A DNA stretch of 42,690 nt, taken from Bacteroidetes bacterium UBA3022. Lineage in GTDB: Bacteria; Bacteroidota; Bacteroidia; Chitinophagales; BACL12. The position numbers and the translations under genes were made by a program. The notes beneath the pieces were generated by a model. That model searched no databases. It saw nothing but the letters and a program-made list of their open reading frames with translations, and was not told where the DNA came from. Location of the stretch: NCBI GenBank assembly GCA_002346225.1, contig DDYY01000058.1, forward strand, positions 1-42,690. The letters are read 5' to 3'. Below are positions 24,837-33,482 of the stretch, piece after piece (position 1 is the first letter of the stretch; each line of letters opens with the position of its first letter).

Positions 24837-26390
24837 TCAAATATCAAATTTGATACCTTGCGCCAAAGGTAACTCAGTAGAATAATTCATCGTGTTGGTC
24901 TGACGGCGCATATAAGCTTTCCAGCTGTCACTGCCACTTTCCCTGCCACCACCGGTTTCCTTTTCCCCGCCAAATGCACCTCCGATTTCAGCACCGGAAG
25001 TTCCAATATTGACATTAGCAATTCCGCAGTCGCTACCGGCATGAGAAAGGAACTGCTCGCTTTCCAGCACATTGGTAGTCATGATGGCACTGGACAGACC
25101 TTGTGGTACACCGTTCTGCAGAGCGATGGCTTCATCGAGTGTGGTGTATTTTATCAGATAAAGTATGGGAGCGAATGTCTCATCTTGCACAATCTGATAA
25201 TGATTCTCCACCTCCGCAATACAAGGCTTCACATAACAGCCACTTTCATAACCGGGTCCTTCCAGCACTCCACCTTCAATCAGCATACTGCCGCCCTCTT
25301 CGTTCACCTTTTCAATAGCTCCTAGGTATTCTTTAACGGCTCCGGTATCAATTAATGGACCTACATGGTTTTGCTCATTCAGTGGATCACCAATTCGGAG
25401 CTGCGCATAGGCTTTCACCAGTCGCTCTTTAACTTCATTGTACACCGATTCGTGAATAATGAGACGTCTTGTGCTGGTGCAGCGCTGACCGGCTGTTCCA
25501 ACAGCACCGAATACCGCTCCGCGAATAGACATATTCAGATCAGCATGCTGGGAAATAATAATAGCGTTGTTGCCACCCAGTTCCTGAATGACCCTTCCAA
25601 GCCGCTCACCGACAATTCCGCCAATGCGCTTACCTACCCTGGTAGAGCCGGTTACGGAAATCAATGGAACGCGTTTATCCTTCGCCATTTCTTCTCCAAT
25701 AGCTGAGTGCGCCACCATGAGGCAGGACACTCCTTCGGGTACATTGTTCTTTTCAAAAACCTTGGAAATAATCTGCTGACAGGCAATGGCAGACAATGGC
25801 ACCTTACTGGAAGGTTTCCATATAGTAACATCACCACATACCCAGGCAATAGCGGCATTCCAGCTCCAGACAGCTACGGGGAAATTGAATGCTGAAATAA
25901 TTCCCACCACACCCAGCGGATGCCATTGCTCATACATGCGGTGCAGGGGACGTTCGCTGTGCATAGTGAGACCGTACAACTGACGCGACAATCCCACAGC
26001 AAAATCACAGATATCAATCATTTCCTGTACTTCTCCCATGCCTTCCTGCAAACTCTTTCCCATTTCATAGCTCACCAGCTTACCCAGGGGTTCCTTGTGC
26101 ATGCGCAGCGCATCTCCAACCTGACGAACGATCTCTCCGCGTTTAGGTGCAGGCACCATTCTCCAGGAAAGAAAAGCTTCCTGAGCTTTGGTCATCAATT
26201 GTTCGTATTCTTCCCTGCTCGCTGAGGTACAGGAAGCAATCGCCTGACCATCTACAGGTGAATAAGATGTCACTGCATTTCCCTCCCCTTTTAACCATTG
26301 CGTTCCGGTGCTAACACCCGAATTGGTAGAGGTAATTCCTAATGCCGCCAGATCCTTGGCAATCGGATTGGCTACTGCTGTATTTTCCAT
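24837..26390 (-). CDS. ALDH7-type aldehyde dehydrogenase (piperideine-6-carboxylate/aminoadipate semialdehyde type)
   Basis: This 517-residue cytosolic NAD(P)-dependent enzyme oxidises an aldehyde to an acid. Catalytic residues are Cys304 in GQRCTSTRRL and Glu270 in QELGGNN; the coenzyme loop VTGSTRVGKRI is present. The stretches MYEQWHPLGVVGIISAFNFP and CGDVTIWKPSSK match ALDH7A1/AmaB, which oxidises alpha-aminoadipate semialdehyde in lysine breakdown. No other lysine catabolism gene is nearby, so the substrate is inferred from family only. A perfect -7 box TAACTTTG lies at 26422-26415, giving a short leader, and an intrinsic terminator follows the stop. Confidence 0.9.
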   Translation of the reverse strand: MENTAVANPIAKDLAALGITSTNSGVSTGTQWLKGEGNAVTSYSPVDGQAIASCTSASREEYEQLMTKAQEAFLSWRMVPAPKRGEIVRQVGDALRMHKEPLGKLVSYEMGKSLQEGMGEVQEMIDICDFAVGLSRQLYGLTMHSERPLHRMYEQWHPLGVVGIISAFNFPVAVWSWNAAIAWVCGDVTIWKPSSKVPLSAIACQQIISKVFEKNNVPEGVSCLMVAHSAIGEEMAKDKRVPLISVTGSTRVGKRIGGIVGERLGRVIQELGGNNAIIISQHADLNMSIRGAVFGAVGTAGQRCTSTRRLIIHESVYNEVKERLVKAYAQLRIGDPLNEQNHVGPLIDTGAVKEYLGAIEKVNEEGGSMLIEGGVLEGPGYESGCYVKPCIAEVENHYQIVQDETFAPILYLIKYTTLDEAIALQNGVPQGLSSAIMTTNVLESEQFLSHAGSDCGIANVNIGTSGAEIGGAFGGEKETGGGRESGSDSWKAYMRRQTNTMNYSTELPLAQGIKFDI

Positions 26391-26414
26391 CGATTTAAGT
26401 TTTCAATTTGAGTG

Positions 26415-26422
26415 CAAAGTTA
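26415..26422 (-). promoter_or_regulatory. -7 promoter box of the ALDH gene
   Basis: TAACTTTG on the minus strand is an exact match to TAnnTTTG. It stands 24 bases before the ATG at 26390. A -33 TTG at the usual distance is not obvious. Confidence 0.55.
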
Positions 26423-26476
26423 CGTAATCATAACAGGGCCCTCCCCTATTTCATTCAATAAAGCCGTATTAAATTG

Positions 26477-26484
26477 TAATTTTC
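26477..26484 (+). promoter_or_regulatory. -7-like box touching the DUF6265 gene start
   Basis: TAATTTTC differs from TAnnTTTG at the last base only. Four bases later comes the ATG at 26489, so a transcript from here would be leaderless. Confidence 0.4.
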
Positions 26485-26488
26485 GGGT

Positions 26489-26992
26489 ATGAAATCCAGC
26501 CTTTTATGCATGCTGCTGCTGACGTGCGCCATTACAGAGCTCCCCGCACAACATATCCTGACATTGATGGAGGGACAACGGTCACCGGAAGCACAGCCGC
26601 AGGACTTTGCCTGGCTAGAAGGCTCCTGGTCTGCAGAAATATGGGATGGTACTGCCGATGAAGTATGGTTGCCGCTGGCGGCTGAAATGATGATGGGTAC
26701 TTTTCGGTTTTATACAGAAGGTACTATACGTTTTTTAGAACTCTTCACTATCCGGCAGGAAGGCAATTCTGTACTATTGCAGGTGAAGCATTTCAATCCC
26801 GACCTCACCGGTTGGGAAGACAGCAATAGCAGCGAAAATTTCCCGCTGGTGTACATGGAACCTCATCGGGCCTACTTTGATGGCATAACCTATATATTGA
26901 GGGATCCTCAGACGCTGGATGTCTATGTCCTGCTGAATAATGAGGAAAATGATACGCCTGAAGAAGCCGTATTTCATTTTTCACGCCGTTGA
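26489..26992 (+). CDS. Exported DUF6265-like protein
   Basis: The protein is 167 residues long with an N-terminal signal peptide (cut near LPAQ at about 21). The mature part contains FAWLEGSWSAEIWDG, LAAEMMMGTFRFY and later YMEPHRAYFDGITYILRD. This is the pattern of the DUF6265 family, a lipocalin-like beta-barrel of unknown function common in Bacteroidota. It probably acts in the periplasm. It is divergent from the ALDH gene over 98 bp and is followed by 169 bp before icd, so it is likely a single-gene transcript. Confidence 0.75.
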   Translation: MKSSLLCMLLLTCAITELPAQHILTLMEGQRSPEAQPQDFAWLEGSWSAEIWDGTADEVWLPLAAEMMMGTFRFYTEGTIRFLELFTIRQEGNSVLLQVKHFNPDLTGWEDSNSSENFPLVYMEPHRAYFDGITYILRDPQTLDVYVLLNNEENDTPEEAVFHFSRR

Positions 26993-27022
26993 TTAACAAT
27001 GCGTTAGTTATTTTTTTTCTTG

Positions 27023-27053
27023 TTGAACAATTGTGCAGTTTTCTATTGAACAA
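27023..27053 (+). repeat. Two TTGAACAA direct repeats upstream of icd
   Basis: TTGAACAA occurs at 27023-27030 and 27046-27053, 23 bases apart (about two helical turns). They lie upstream of the palindrome at 27095 and could be activator half-sites. With only eight bases each, chance is possible. Confidence 0.35.
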
Positions 27054-27094
27054 AAATGAACATTTAAAGACTGAAGTGTTTCCACATCAAACTT

Positions 27095-27115
27095 AATGCA
27101 GTGAATTACTGCATT
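27095..27115. promoter_or_regulatory. Operator-like palindrome upstream of icd
   Basis: AATGCAGT (27095-27102) and ACTGCATT (27108-27115) are perfect inverted copies around GAATT. The element sits six bases before a -7-like box GAACTTTG (27122-27129), in the expected -33 region of the isocitrate dehydrogenase gene. A dimeric regulator bound here would control icd. No candidate regulator gene is next to it. Confidence 0.55.
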
Positions 27116-27161
27116 TTGACAGAACTTTGCAGCGCAAATCAATCAACTAGAATCAGATAAA

Positions 27162-28655
27162 ATGGAATCAACCTTGCAACACCCGGAATCAAAGCCCAGT
27201 GGAACCGCTAAGCCTGTGCCTATTACCGTAGCATATGGCGATGGCATTGGTCCCGAAATCATGGAGGCTACCCTGTCCATCCTCAAAGCAGCCGGTGCAC
27301 GCCTTGAAATTGACCAAATTGAAATTGGAGAAAAAGTCTACCTCTCCGGCAATACTTCCGGTATCAATAAAGATACATGGGACAGCATCCGCCGTACCAA
27401 AGTATTTCTGAAAGCACCTATTACCACCCCTCAGGGCGGTGGCTACAAGAGCCTGAATGTCACCATGCGCAAAATGCTGGGACTTTATGCCAACGTGCGT
27501 CCTTGTAAAAGCTACCATCCATATATAGCTACCAAGCATCCAGATATGGATGTTGTCATTATACGGGAAAACGAGGAAGACCTGTACGCAGGTATCGAAC
27601 ACCAGCAAACGGATGAAGTGGTACAATGCCTGAAGTTGGTCAGCAGACCGGGCTGTGAAAAAATCATTCGCTATGCTTTTGAATACGCCCGCCAGTACGA
27701 CCGGAAAAAGGTAACCTGCTTTTCCAAAGACAATATCATGAAGGCCACTGATGGTCTCTTCCATAAAGTGTTTGATGAGATCAGAGCCGAATATCCGGAT
27801 ATTGAAAGCGAACACTGGATCATCGATATTGGAACTGCGCTACTTGCAGAACAACCGGAACGCTTCGATATGATTGTTACCATGAATCTCTACGGCGACG
27901 TAATATCCGATGTAGCAGCGCAAATCACCGGCTCTGTCGGTATTGCAGGTTCTTCCAACATTGGCAAGGAAGTAGCCATGTTTGAAGCCATTCATGGTTC
28001 TGCTCCTGACATTGCCGGCAAGGGCATAGCTAACCCAAGTGGATTGCTGCAGGGAGCCATAATGATGTTGAACCACATCGGCCAGGAAGACGTAGCTGCT
28101 AAAGTTGCGAATGCCTGGATGAAAACCATTGAAGATGGTATACACACCGGCGACATCTATGAAATTGGCGTCAGCAGGGAAAAAGTGGGAACACAGGCTT
28201 TTGCTCAGGCGGTAATTGACCGAATGGGACAGCAAACGGAGCATTTCACACCTGCTCATTTCCGTCACCTGCCTCCCAACATGGAGAAATATGCTTATGT
28301 CAGAAGACCAGCTGCCAATAAGGAACTGCTGGGCGTAGACGTCTTCGTAGACTGGAAAGGTCTGAAACCCGATGAGTTGGGACAACTGGCATCTTCAGCC
28401 AATGGCGAAGGAATGAAGTTGAGTATGATTACCAACAGGGGTATTAAGGTATGGCCCGACGGATTCGACGAAACTTTCTGCACTGACCACTGGCGGATGC
28501 GCTATAAAATGGAAGACGGTAGTGTTGTAGCCGATAAAAAGATGATTACCCGTTTAATGGACCGGGTAACTGAAGCCGGAATGGATGTCATCAAAACGGA
28601 AAACCTGTACCGGTTCGACGGCAGGGATGCGTTCTCTCTCGGTCAGGGTCAATAA
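27162..28655 (+). CDS. icd: NADP-dependent isocitrate dehydrogenase
   Basis: The 497-residue cytosolic enzyme oxidises and decarboxylates isocitrate to 2-oxoglutarate in the TCA cycle. Family marks are the opening VAYGDGIGPEIM, the substrate loop APITTPQGGGYKSLNVTMRK, VIIRENEEDLYAGIE, the Asp-rich metal site MNLYGDVISDVAAQITG and the coenzyme loop AIHGSAPDIAGKGIANP. It is about 80-150 residues longer than the E. coli enzyme because of an extra C-terminal domain, as in the Thermus type. The start at 27162 follows a leader of about 25 bases from a GAACTTTG box. An operator-like palindrome sits upstream and an intrinsic terminator follows. Confidence 0.93.
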   Translation: MESTLQHPESKPSGTAKPVPITVAYGDGIGPEIMEATLSILKAAGARLEIDQIEIGEKVYLSGNTSGINKDTWDSIRRTKVFLKAPITTPQGGGYKSLNVTMRKMLGLYANVRPCKSYHPYIATKHPDMDVVIIRENEEDLYAGIEHQQTDEVVQCLKLVSRPGCEKIIRYAFEYARQYDRKKVTCFSKDNIMKATDGLFHKVFDEIRAEYPDIESEHWIIDIGTALLAEQPERFDMIVTMNLYGDVISDVAAQITGSVGIAGSSNIGKEVAMFEAIHGSAPDIAGKGIANPSGLLQGAIMMLNHIGQEDVAAKVANAWMKTIEDGIHTGDIYEIGVSREKVGTQAFAQAVIDRMGQQTEHFTPAHFRHLPPNMEKYAYVRRPAANKELLGVDVFVDWKGLKPDELGQLASSANGEGMKLSMITNRGIKVWPDGFDETFCTDHWRMRYKMEDGSVVADKKMITRLMDRVTEAGMDVIKTENLYRFDGRDAFSLGQGQ

Positions 28656-28678
28656 TAACCAACATCAACATGTATAAA

Positions 28679-28703
28679 CCCGGAGATTTCTCCGGTTTTT
28701 TTT
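28679..28703 (+). terminator. Intrinsic terminator of icd
   Basis: The stem CCGGAG / CTCCGG (28680-28685 with 28690-28695, ATTT loop) is followed by eight T residues. It begins 24 bases after the icd stop. It rules out a start for the next gene at 28670. Confidence 0.9.
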
Positions 28704-28777
28704 ATTTTAGGCACTTTATCATCCGGAACTACCTGCATGTTTCCCAGGCAATTAGGTTCCGATTGAATAGATATGAT

Positions 28778-30298
28778 ATGTATAAATATGCGTTCTTGTT
28801 TCTATTGTCCGGTCTGTTGATCCTGCAATCATGCCGGAAGGATGCTGCCATTGGTCAGCGCGTCGATCTTGCCAACCTCGCTCCTGAAGACCTTCGGGTG
28901 GAACTGAACCCCAATGGCAATAGCCCCCTTTCAGCTGCTTTAACCTTCGAGTCTATTGTACCGGTACGCGTGAGTGTGCGCATCAACGGCGAACATCCGC
29001 TGGAGCATACTTTTGAAGACCTGGAGACTACCCACGAGCATATTATAGCCGGTTTGTATCCCGGCACCGATAATGAGGTGGATATTACTTTAACCGATGC
29101 TATCGGCAACTTTGCCTCGACCACACTGACCATTACTACGGATCCCCTACCCAACTATTTCCCGGATATTGAAACCAATGTCATAACCCCGCTGCGGCAG
29201 GATGGATGGACCCTCACGGAATTTGGTGTCGGTCTGGGTACAAGTTTTCTCAGTGTGCCTTTCATTTTCGATGAAGCCGGTAAGGTGAGATGGTTCCTGG
29301 AGCTGGACGTATTTTCCGACCTCTCCTTCCCTGTCAAACAACTGCCCAACGGAAATATGCTCGTTTCCTATCTGGATCATATTTATGAATACGACCTCTT
29401 AGGAAATGAAATCAATGACATTTATATCCCTGGTTATTTTCAGCACCATGAAACGCGCATCATGCCGAATGGGAATTACCTGTTAGCCGTCGACAAGGAA
29501 GGTATCAGCACTGTGGAAGACCATATCATTGAAATTTCACCTAACGGAACCTTGGTACAAGAATGGGACTTAAGGGAAATCCTGGATATGGATAGGTACG
29601 ACCTGGTAGAAGACCCTGTCGACTGGTTCCATAACAATGCTGTATGGTACAGTGAAGACGATGATTGCTTGATTATTTCCGGAAGAAACCAGGGAGTAGT
29701 GAAGGTAACCCGCAATAATGAGCTGGTATGGATACTCGCTCCGCATCAGGGTTGGGGTGTTGCCGCCAATGGCCTGGATAACAGCGATTGGTTGCTGACC
29801 GCGGTAGATGCGACAGGGAATGCTTATCCCGATGAAGTACAACAAGGCACTACCGAAAGCCCCTCCTTCGACTGGACCTGGGGACAGCATGCTCCGATGT
29901 TGTTGCCCAATGGAAACATCTTCATTTTCGATAACGGATTTAACCGACACTTTCTGCCGGGCGAGCCTTCTTTCAGTAGGGCAGTTGAATACCGTATCGA
30001 TGAGGCAGCAATGACCGTTCAGCAAATCTGGCAATACGGCAAGGAAAGGGGAACCGAATGCTGGGCTCCCATTATCAGTGATGTCGACAGACTGCAGAAC
30101 ACCAATCGCATTATGCATTCCGGAATCGTATTTGGTCCAACCTCCTATGCGAAAATCATAGAAGTTACCTTCCCGGATGCCAGCGTTGCCAGCGAAATAA
30201 CACTGCAATTCAAGAATGCACTCTCCGACGGTGCGCTTGCCTGGGGTGGTCTTGACCTCAGCTACCGTTCAGAGCGTATTTACTTATATCCCCGTTAG
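28778..30298 (+). CDS. Arylsulfate sulfotransferase (AssT)-like lipoprotein
   Basis: The 506-residue protein starts with a lipoprotein signal (LLILQSC, lipid-bearing Cys19), so it is anchored in the envelope. An N-terminal beta-sandwich (about 30-125) precedes a six-bladed propeller-like domain. The four residues known to act in E. coli AssT have counterparts: His in FQHHETRIMPNG (223/224), His285 in DWFHNNAVWY, Arg303 in ISGRNQG and His371 in GQHAPMLLPNG. AssT moves sulfate from one phenol ester to another without PAPS. The open frame extends to 28670, but that start lies in the icd terminator, so I use ATG 28778, which gives a clean lipoprotein signal. The sulfate donor is unknown. Confidence 0.85.
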   Translation: MYKYAFLFLLSGLLILQSCRKDAAIGQRVDLANLAPEDLRVELNPNGNSPLSAALTFESIVPVRVSVRINGEHPLEHTFEDLETTHEHIIAGLYPGTDNEVDITLTDAIGNFASTTLTITTDPLPNYFPDIETNVITPLRQDGWTLTEFGVGLGTSFLSVPFIFDEAGKVRWFLELDVFSDLSFPVKQLPNGNMLVSYLDHIYEYDLLGNEINDIYIPGYFQHHETRIMPNGNYLLAVDKEGISTVEDHIIEISPNGTLVQEWDLREILDMDRYDLVEDPVDWFHNNAVWYSEDDDCLIISGRNQGVVKVTRNNELVWILAPHQGWGVAANGLDNSDWLLTAVDATGNAYPDEVQQGTTESPSFDWTWGQHAPMLLPNGNIFIFDNGFNRHFLPGEPSFSRAVEYRIDEAAMTVQQIWQYGKERGTECWAPIISDVDRLQNTNRIMHSGIVFGPTSYAKIIEVTFPDASVASEITLQFKNALSDGALAWGGLDLSYRSERIYLYPR

Positions 30299-30305
30299 GA
30301 TGTTA

Positions 30306-33300
30306 TCACAACGATAGCTTCCGCAGTGCTTCAAACGGATTGATGGTATTGAAGCTCAACGTAAAGCTGATGTACTGCGCGTAATTGAACGCCAGCGGAT
30401 CAGCCAGTTGCGCAGAACCAATCAACGGGAAATATATTTCCAGTATGTTGTTGATAGGTCGCAGCATAATACCGGCATCGTATTGAAAACCACTAACTTC
30501 AACTGCCAGGTCCGTATCTACATCACCAACATATCCCGCATCAGCAAAAAACGATATTGGTAAATTGGGGACAGGCAACTCGATATTGAACGCTAACAAT
30601 AAATCGTTGCTCCAGCCAATACTTTGCTCTGTTGCAGGCAACTTGAAAAAACCATCCCTTCTGGTAATCTGATTGGACCACATGCCCTCTGCCGCATTTC
30701 GACCGGGAAGAATGTCATCGTATAAGTAGTCATTCAAACTGGACACCCCTGCAAGGGAGTATTGATAGCGCAGATTGGGTGTCTCGGCCATATCGTTCAT
30801 ATAACCGGCAAACAACCTGGTTTCTATTTTATATTTGGAAAATACTATATCGTAATTCAGTTCTGCAAATAACTTGAGAAAATCGCGATTATGCTGCGCT
30901 GTAGCTGTCAAAGAATAAGGATGCAAAATATGTTTGTTGGTCACAGTATACTGCACTTCGCTGAACCATTCTGTAAAGCTTTCATAGGCGATTTCCGGAA
31001 ATGGACTTCCGGGATCTACCGATGACTCTTCTATACGCACAGCGCGCGCACGTATATTGTGACTTACCGGATCTGTCAATTTGGGTTTTCTGAAGCTCAG
31101 TTCAAGTTGTGGTTGCAGCTTCCGGTACCACATGCCATCGAAATCAGGATTGGTGCGATACGTTGCTCCAAAAGCAGATAAGCGCAGTCGGTCGAATGGC
31201 CCTTCCTCGGGGTACATGTTCCAGCCTATGCTACCCTGACCAGATACAGCATTGGAATTAAATCCATACATGGGCGCCAGCACCCACTCCAATGCAGGTG
31301 CAGGAAATGTACTGTTCCATAATCCCAGACCAAGCATGAAACCATCATTCACGTTACCTCCAATCAAGGGCGAATAGAAAATACTTGTCTTCTCAGGGTT
31401 GTCAGGGGCAAGCAAAAATTTAAGTGCAAGTGGCTCTGTCTTTTTGAACAAGCCCTTCACACGCATATTATTATTTTCCATGTTATAATCCGGGAAAAGT
31501 CCATTCGTTCCAATGCGCAATTCTGTAATAACCTCATCTTCTCCCAACTTATTGATGTATATGGCCTGCAGACCCACAAAACCCCGGTGCCACTCTGTCC
31601 GCAACACGCTGTCGCCGTGCATAAGGGAAATGGGGAAAGGAGCAGCTATATCCGTGAGGTTTTTTATTCTGGCAACCATGACCGTTTTGCCATTTTGGAT
31701 CTCCTGAATACGATAATCCAGACTGCGATCGTCCCGCAACAAACCATCGAAAAACCAGCTCATATCTTCACCTGTTTCCTCTTCGAAAACCTGCTTGATA
31801 TCTTCCGGTTGGGGATGCTCCATTTTCCACTGGTCAAAATACCTTGCCATCACACGATCAAACTGGCCCTGGCCCAGAAAATCTGCCATATAACTCATGA
31901 GGAAAGCAGTCTTTTGATAAACAAGCAGTCCATAGTTCAGACTAACGAAGTCGTTGGAGTGCAGCTCAATGGGTTGCGATTTGTTCATCCGCTCCAAACC
32001 GGCAATAAGGTACCAGGAAAGTTGGGTGGTATTCTTTTCGAGAATTTCGGGCGAGCTGAACACATTGGCTACGGGTCCCAGAAATACCTCAAGCGGATTG
32101 TTATTATAGTAAGTATCCATGTACCGCGATTCATAGTAGGAATTGATTCCCTCGTCCATCCATGCGTATTCGCGCTCATTGCTTCCCAGCATACCATAGA
32201 ACCAGTTATGACCCACCTCGTGGGTAATCACATTGTCCAATGCAGCAGCAGTCGGCGACTCTCCAATTATGGTAATAGTAGGATATTCCATTCCAGCTCC
32301 GGCACTTAATGCGCCCTCTAGTGCCTGTGCCACATTCCATTGATACTCCCCGACATAATTGCTGTAAGCTATCACAGAACGGTTGAGGTAGTCGATACTC
32401 TTCATCCATAAATCGGCTTGCAGGTTCGTAAAGTAAGACCATGTTTCTACCGTCCGTCCTGAAAAAGGCAGTTCGATAGATCCATGTAATACATGAAAAC
32501 GCTTGTCGGCAAACCAGGCAAAATCATGCGCGTTCTCCAGGATGTAATGCAATGTTTTCGTGGTAGGAGATGATGGCGGGAAACTCAAGTCAGTTGGGAA
32601 AGACTCCATTTCTGCTGTGGCTGCAGCGCGCTCCATCAGAAAAGCTTTCTCAGATGCAGTTTGCAAATCGCCACTGGCAGCCACTATATAATTATCGGGA
32701 ACAGTGATATAGACACTGAAATTTCCAAACTCAGAATAGAATTCCCCCTGATTCAGATACGGCATTTCGTTCCAGCCGTTTTTGTCGTACACAGCCGGCT
32801 TGGGATACCATTGCGTTATCTGATAGGCGTTGTCGGAATGTCCCAATCGGGAAAAATCAGAGGAGGGTATATGCACCTGAAAAGGAATAAACAACTGCAC
32901 TTTTTGTCCGGGGGCGAGGGGCGCCGGCAAAATAACTTTCACGACATCTGCATATTCGGGATGAGGCTCCCAAGTCAATGCACGACCGTCCAGCTGAAAG
33001 GAAAAATCGTAGATGCTCCCCATCTCGTCCTCACCGGCGCGCAACAGTTTTTTACTTCCCTGCTGAATAAACTGCTTTGCCAGATCCGTCTCCTTGGCAT
33101 CACTGTAGGCATTGGGCCACATATGCATCCATAGGAAATCGAGTGACTCCGGTGCATTATTGGTGTACTCAATAGTCATTTCTGCTGCTAAAGTGTGGGC
33201 TGTGTCATCCAGGGTGACATGGATTTCGTAATCCACAAATTGTTGCCAATAAGTTGCTTGCTGGGCATCGGCTATTAGTGCTACCTTGAGCATGCAAATA

Positions 33301-33326
33301 AGAGAAAGCATTTTTCGAAGCATCAT
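30306..33326 (-). CDS. M1-family metallopeptidase fused to a beta-barrel-like C-terminal region
   Basis: The 1006-residue exported protein begins with a signal peptide (cut near IADAQ, about 22). An M1 aminopeptidase core follows: substrate motif GAGMEY (343-348, in place of GAMEN), zinc site HEVGH (His369, Glu370, His373) and third ligand Glu392 in MDEGIN. The core ends near residue 560. From about 650 to the end the protein is made of alternating amphipathic strands rich in aromatic residues (for example MLGLGLWNSTF and SLTATAQHNRDF), which looks like an outer-membrane beta-barrel. This would tether the peptidase to the outer membrane. It converges with AssT (7-bp gap) and starts after a perfect -7 box TATTTTTG. 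Confidence 0.88.
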   Translation of the reverse strand: MMLRKMLSLICMLKVALIADAQQATYWQQFVDYEIHVTLDDTAHTLAAEMTIEYTNNAPESLDFLWMHMWPNAYSDAKETDLAKQFIQQGSKKLLRAGEDEMGSIYDFSFQLDGRALTWEPHPEYADVVKVILPAPLAPGQKVQLFIPFQVHIPSSDFSRLGHSDNAYQITQWYPKPAVYDKNGWNEMPYLNQGEFYSEFGNFSVYITVPDNYIVAASGDLQTASEKAFLMERAAATAEMESFPTDLSFPPSSPTTKTLHYILENAHDFAWFADKRFHVLHGSIELPFSGRTVETWSYFTNLQADLWMKSIDYLNRSVIAYSNYVGEYQWNVAQALEGALSAGAGMEYPTITIIGESPTAAALDNVITHEVGHNWFYGMLGSNEREYAWMDEGINSYYESRYMDTYYNNNPLEVFLGPVANVFSSPEILEKNTTQLSWYLIAGLERMNKSQPIELHSNDFVSLNYGLLVYQKTAFLMSYMADFLGQGQFDRVMARYFDQWKMEHPQPEDIKQVFEEETGEDMSWFFDGLLRDDRSLDYRIQEIQNGKTVMVARIKNLTDIAAPFPISLMHGDSVLRTEWHRGFVGLQAIYINKLGEDEVITELRIGTNGLFPDYNMENNNMRVKGLFKKTEPLALKFLLAPDNPEKTSIFYSPLIGGNVNDGFMLGLGLWNSTFPAPALEWVLAPMYGFNSNAVSGQGSIGWNMYPEEGPFDRLRLSAFGATYRTNPDFDGMWYRKLQPQLELSFRKPKLTDPVSHNIRARAVRIEESSVDPGSPFPEIAYESFTEWFSEVQYTVTNKHILHPYSLTATAQHNRDFLKLFAELNYDIVFSKYKIETRLFAGYMNDMAETPNLRYQYSLAGVSSLNDYLYDDILPGRNAAEGMWSNQITRRDGFFKLPATEQSIGWSNDLLLAFNIELPVPNLPISFFADAGYVGDVDTDLAVEVSGFQYDAGIMLRPINNILEIYFPLIGSAQLADPLAFNYAQYISFTLSFNTINPFEALRKLSL

Positions 33327-33343
33327 TTCAGAAAATTAAGCGA

Positions 33344-33351
33344 CAAAAATA
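33344..33351 (-). promoter_or_regulatory. -7 promoter box of the M1 peptidase gene
   Basis: TATTTTTG on the minus strand matches TAnnTTTG exactly, 17 bases before the ATG at 33326. Confidence 0.5.
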
Positions 33352-33467
33352 GGGATTAATACAGGCTGAAATGTGTTAGCAAGGCTTATAGAGAAGTTAA
33401 TATGTGCTAAATGCGCAACAGCCGGTAGGCATAGACTAAAGATGGAACTTTTCAGTTTTAATAAACG

Positions 33468-33475
33468 TAATTTTG
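33468..33475 (+). promoter_or_regulatory. -7 box almost touching the TPR gene start
   Basis: TAATTTTG matches TAnnTTTG exactly. Seven bases later is the ATG at 33483, so the transcript should have no or nearly no leader. Confidence 0.55.
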
Positions 33476-33482
33476 CATACAT

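Noticed and set aside
28670..28777. Upstream ATG for the AssT-like gene
   Set aside because: The extension covers the icd terminator and would hide the lipoprotein signal.
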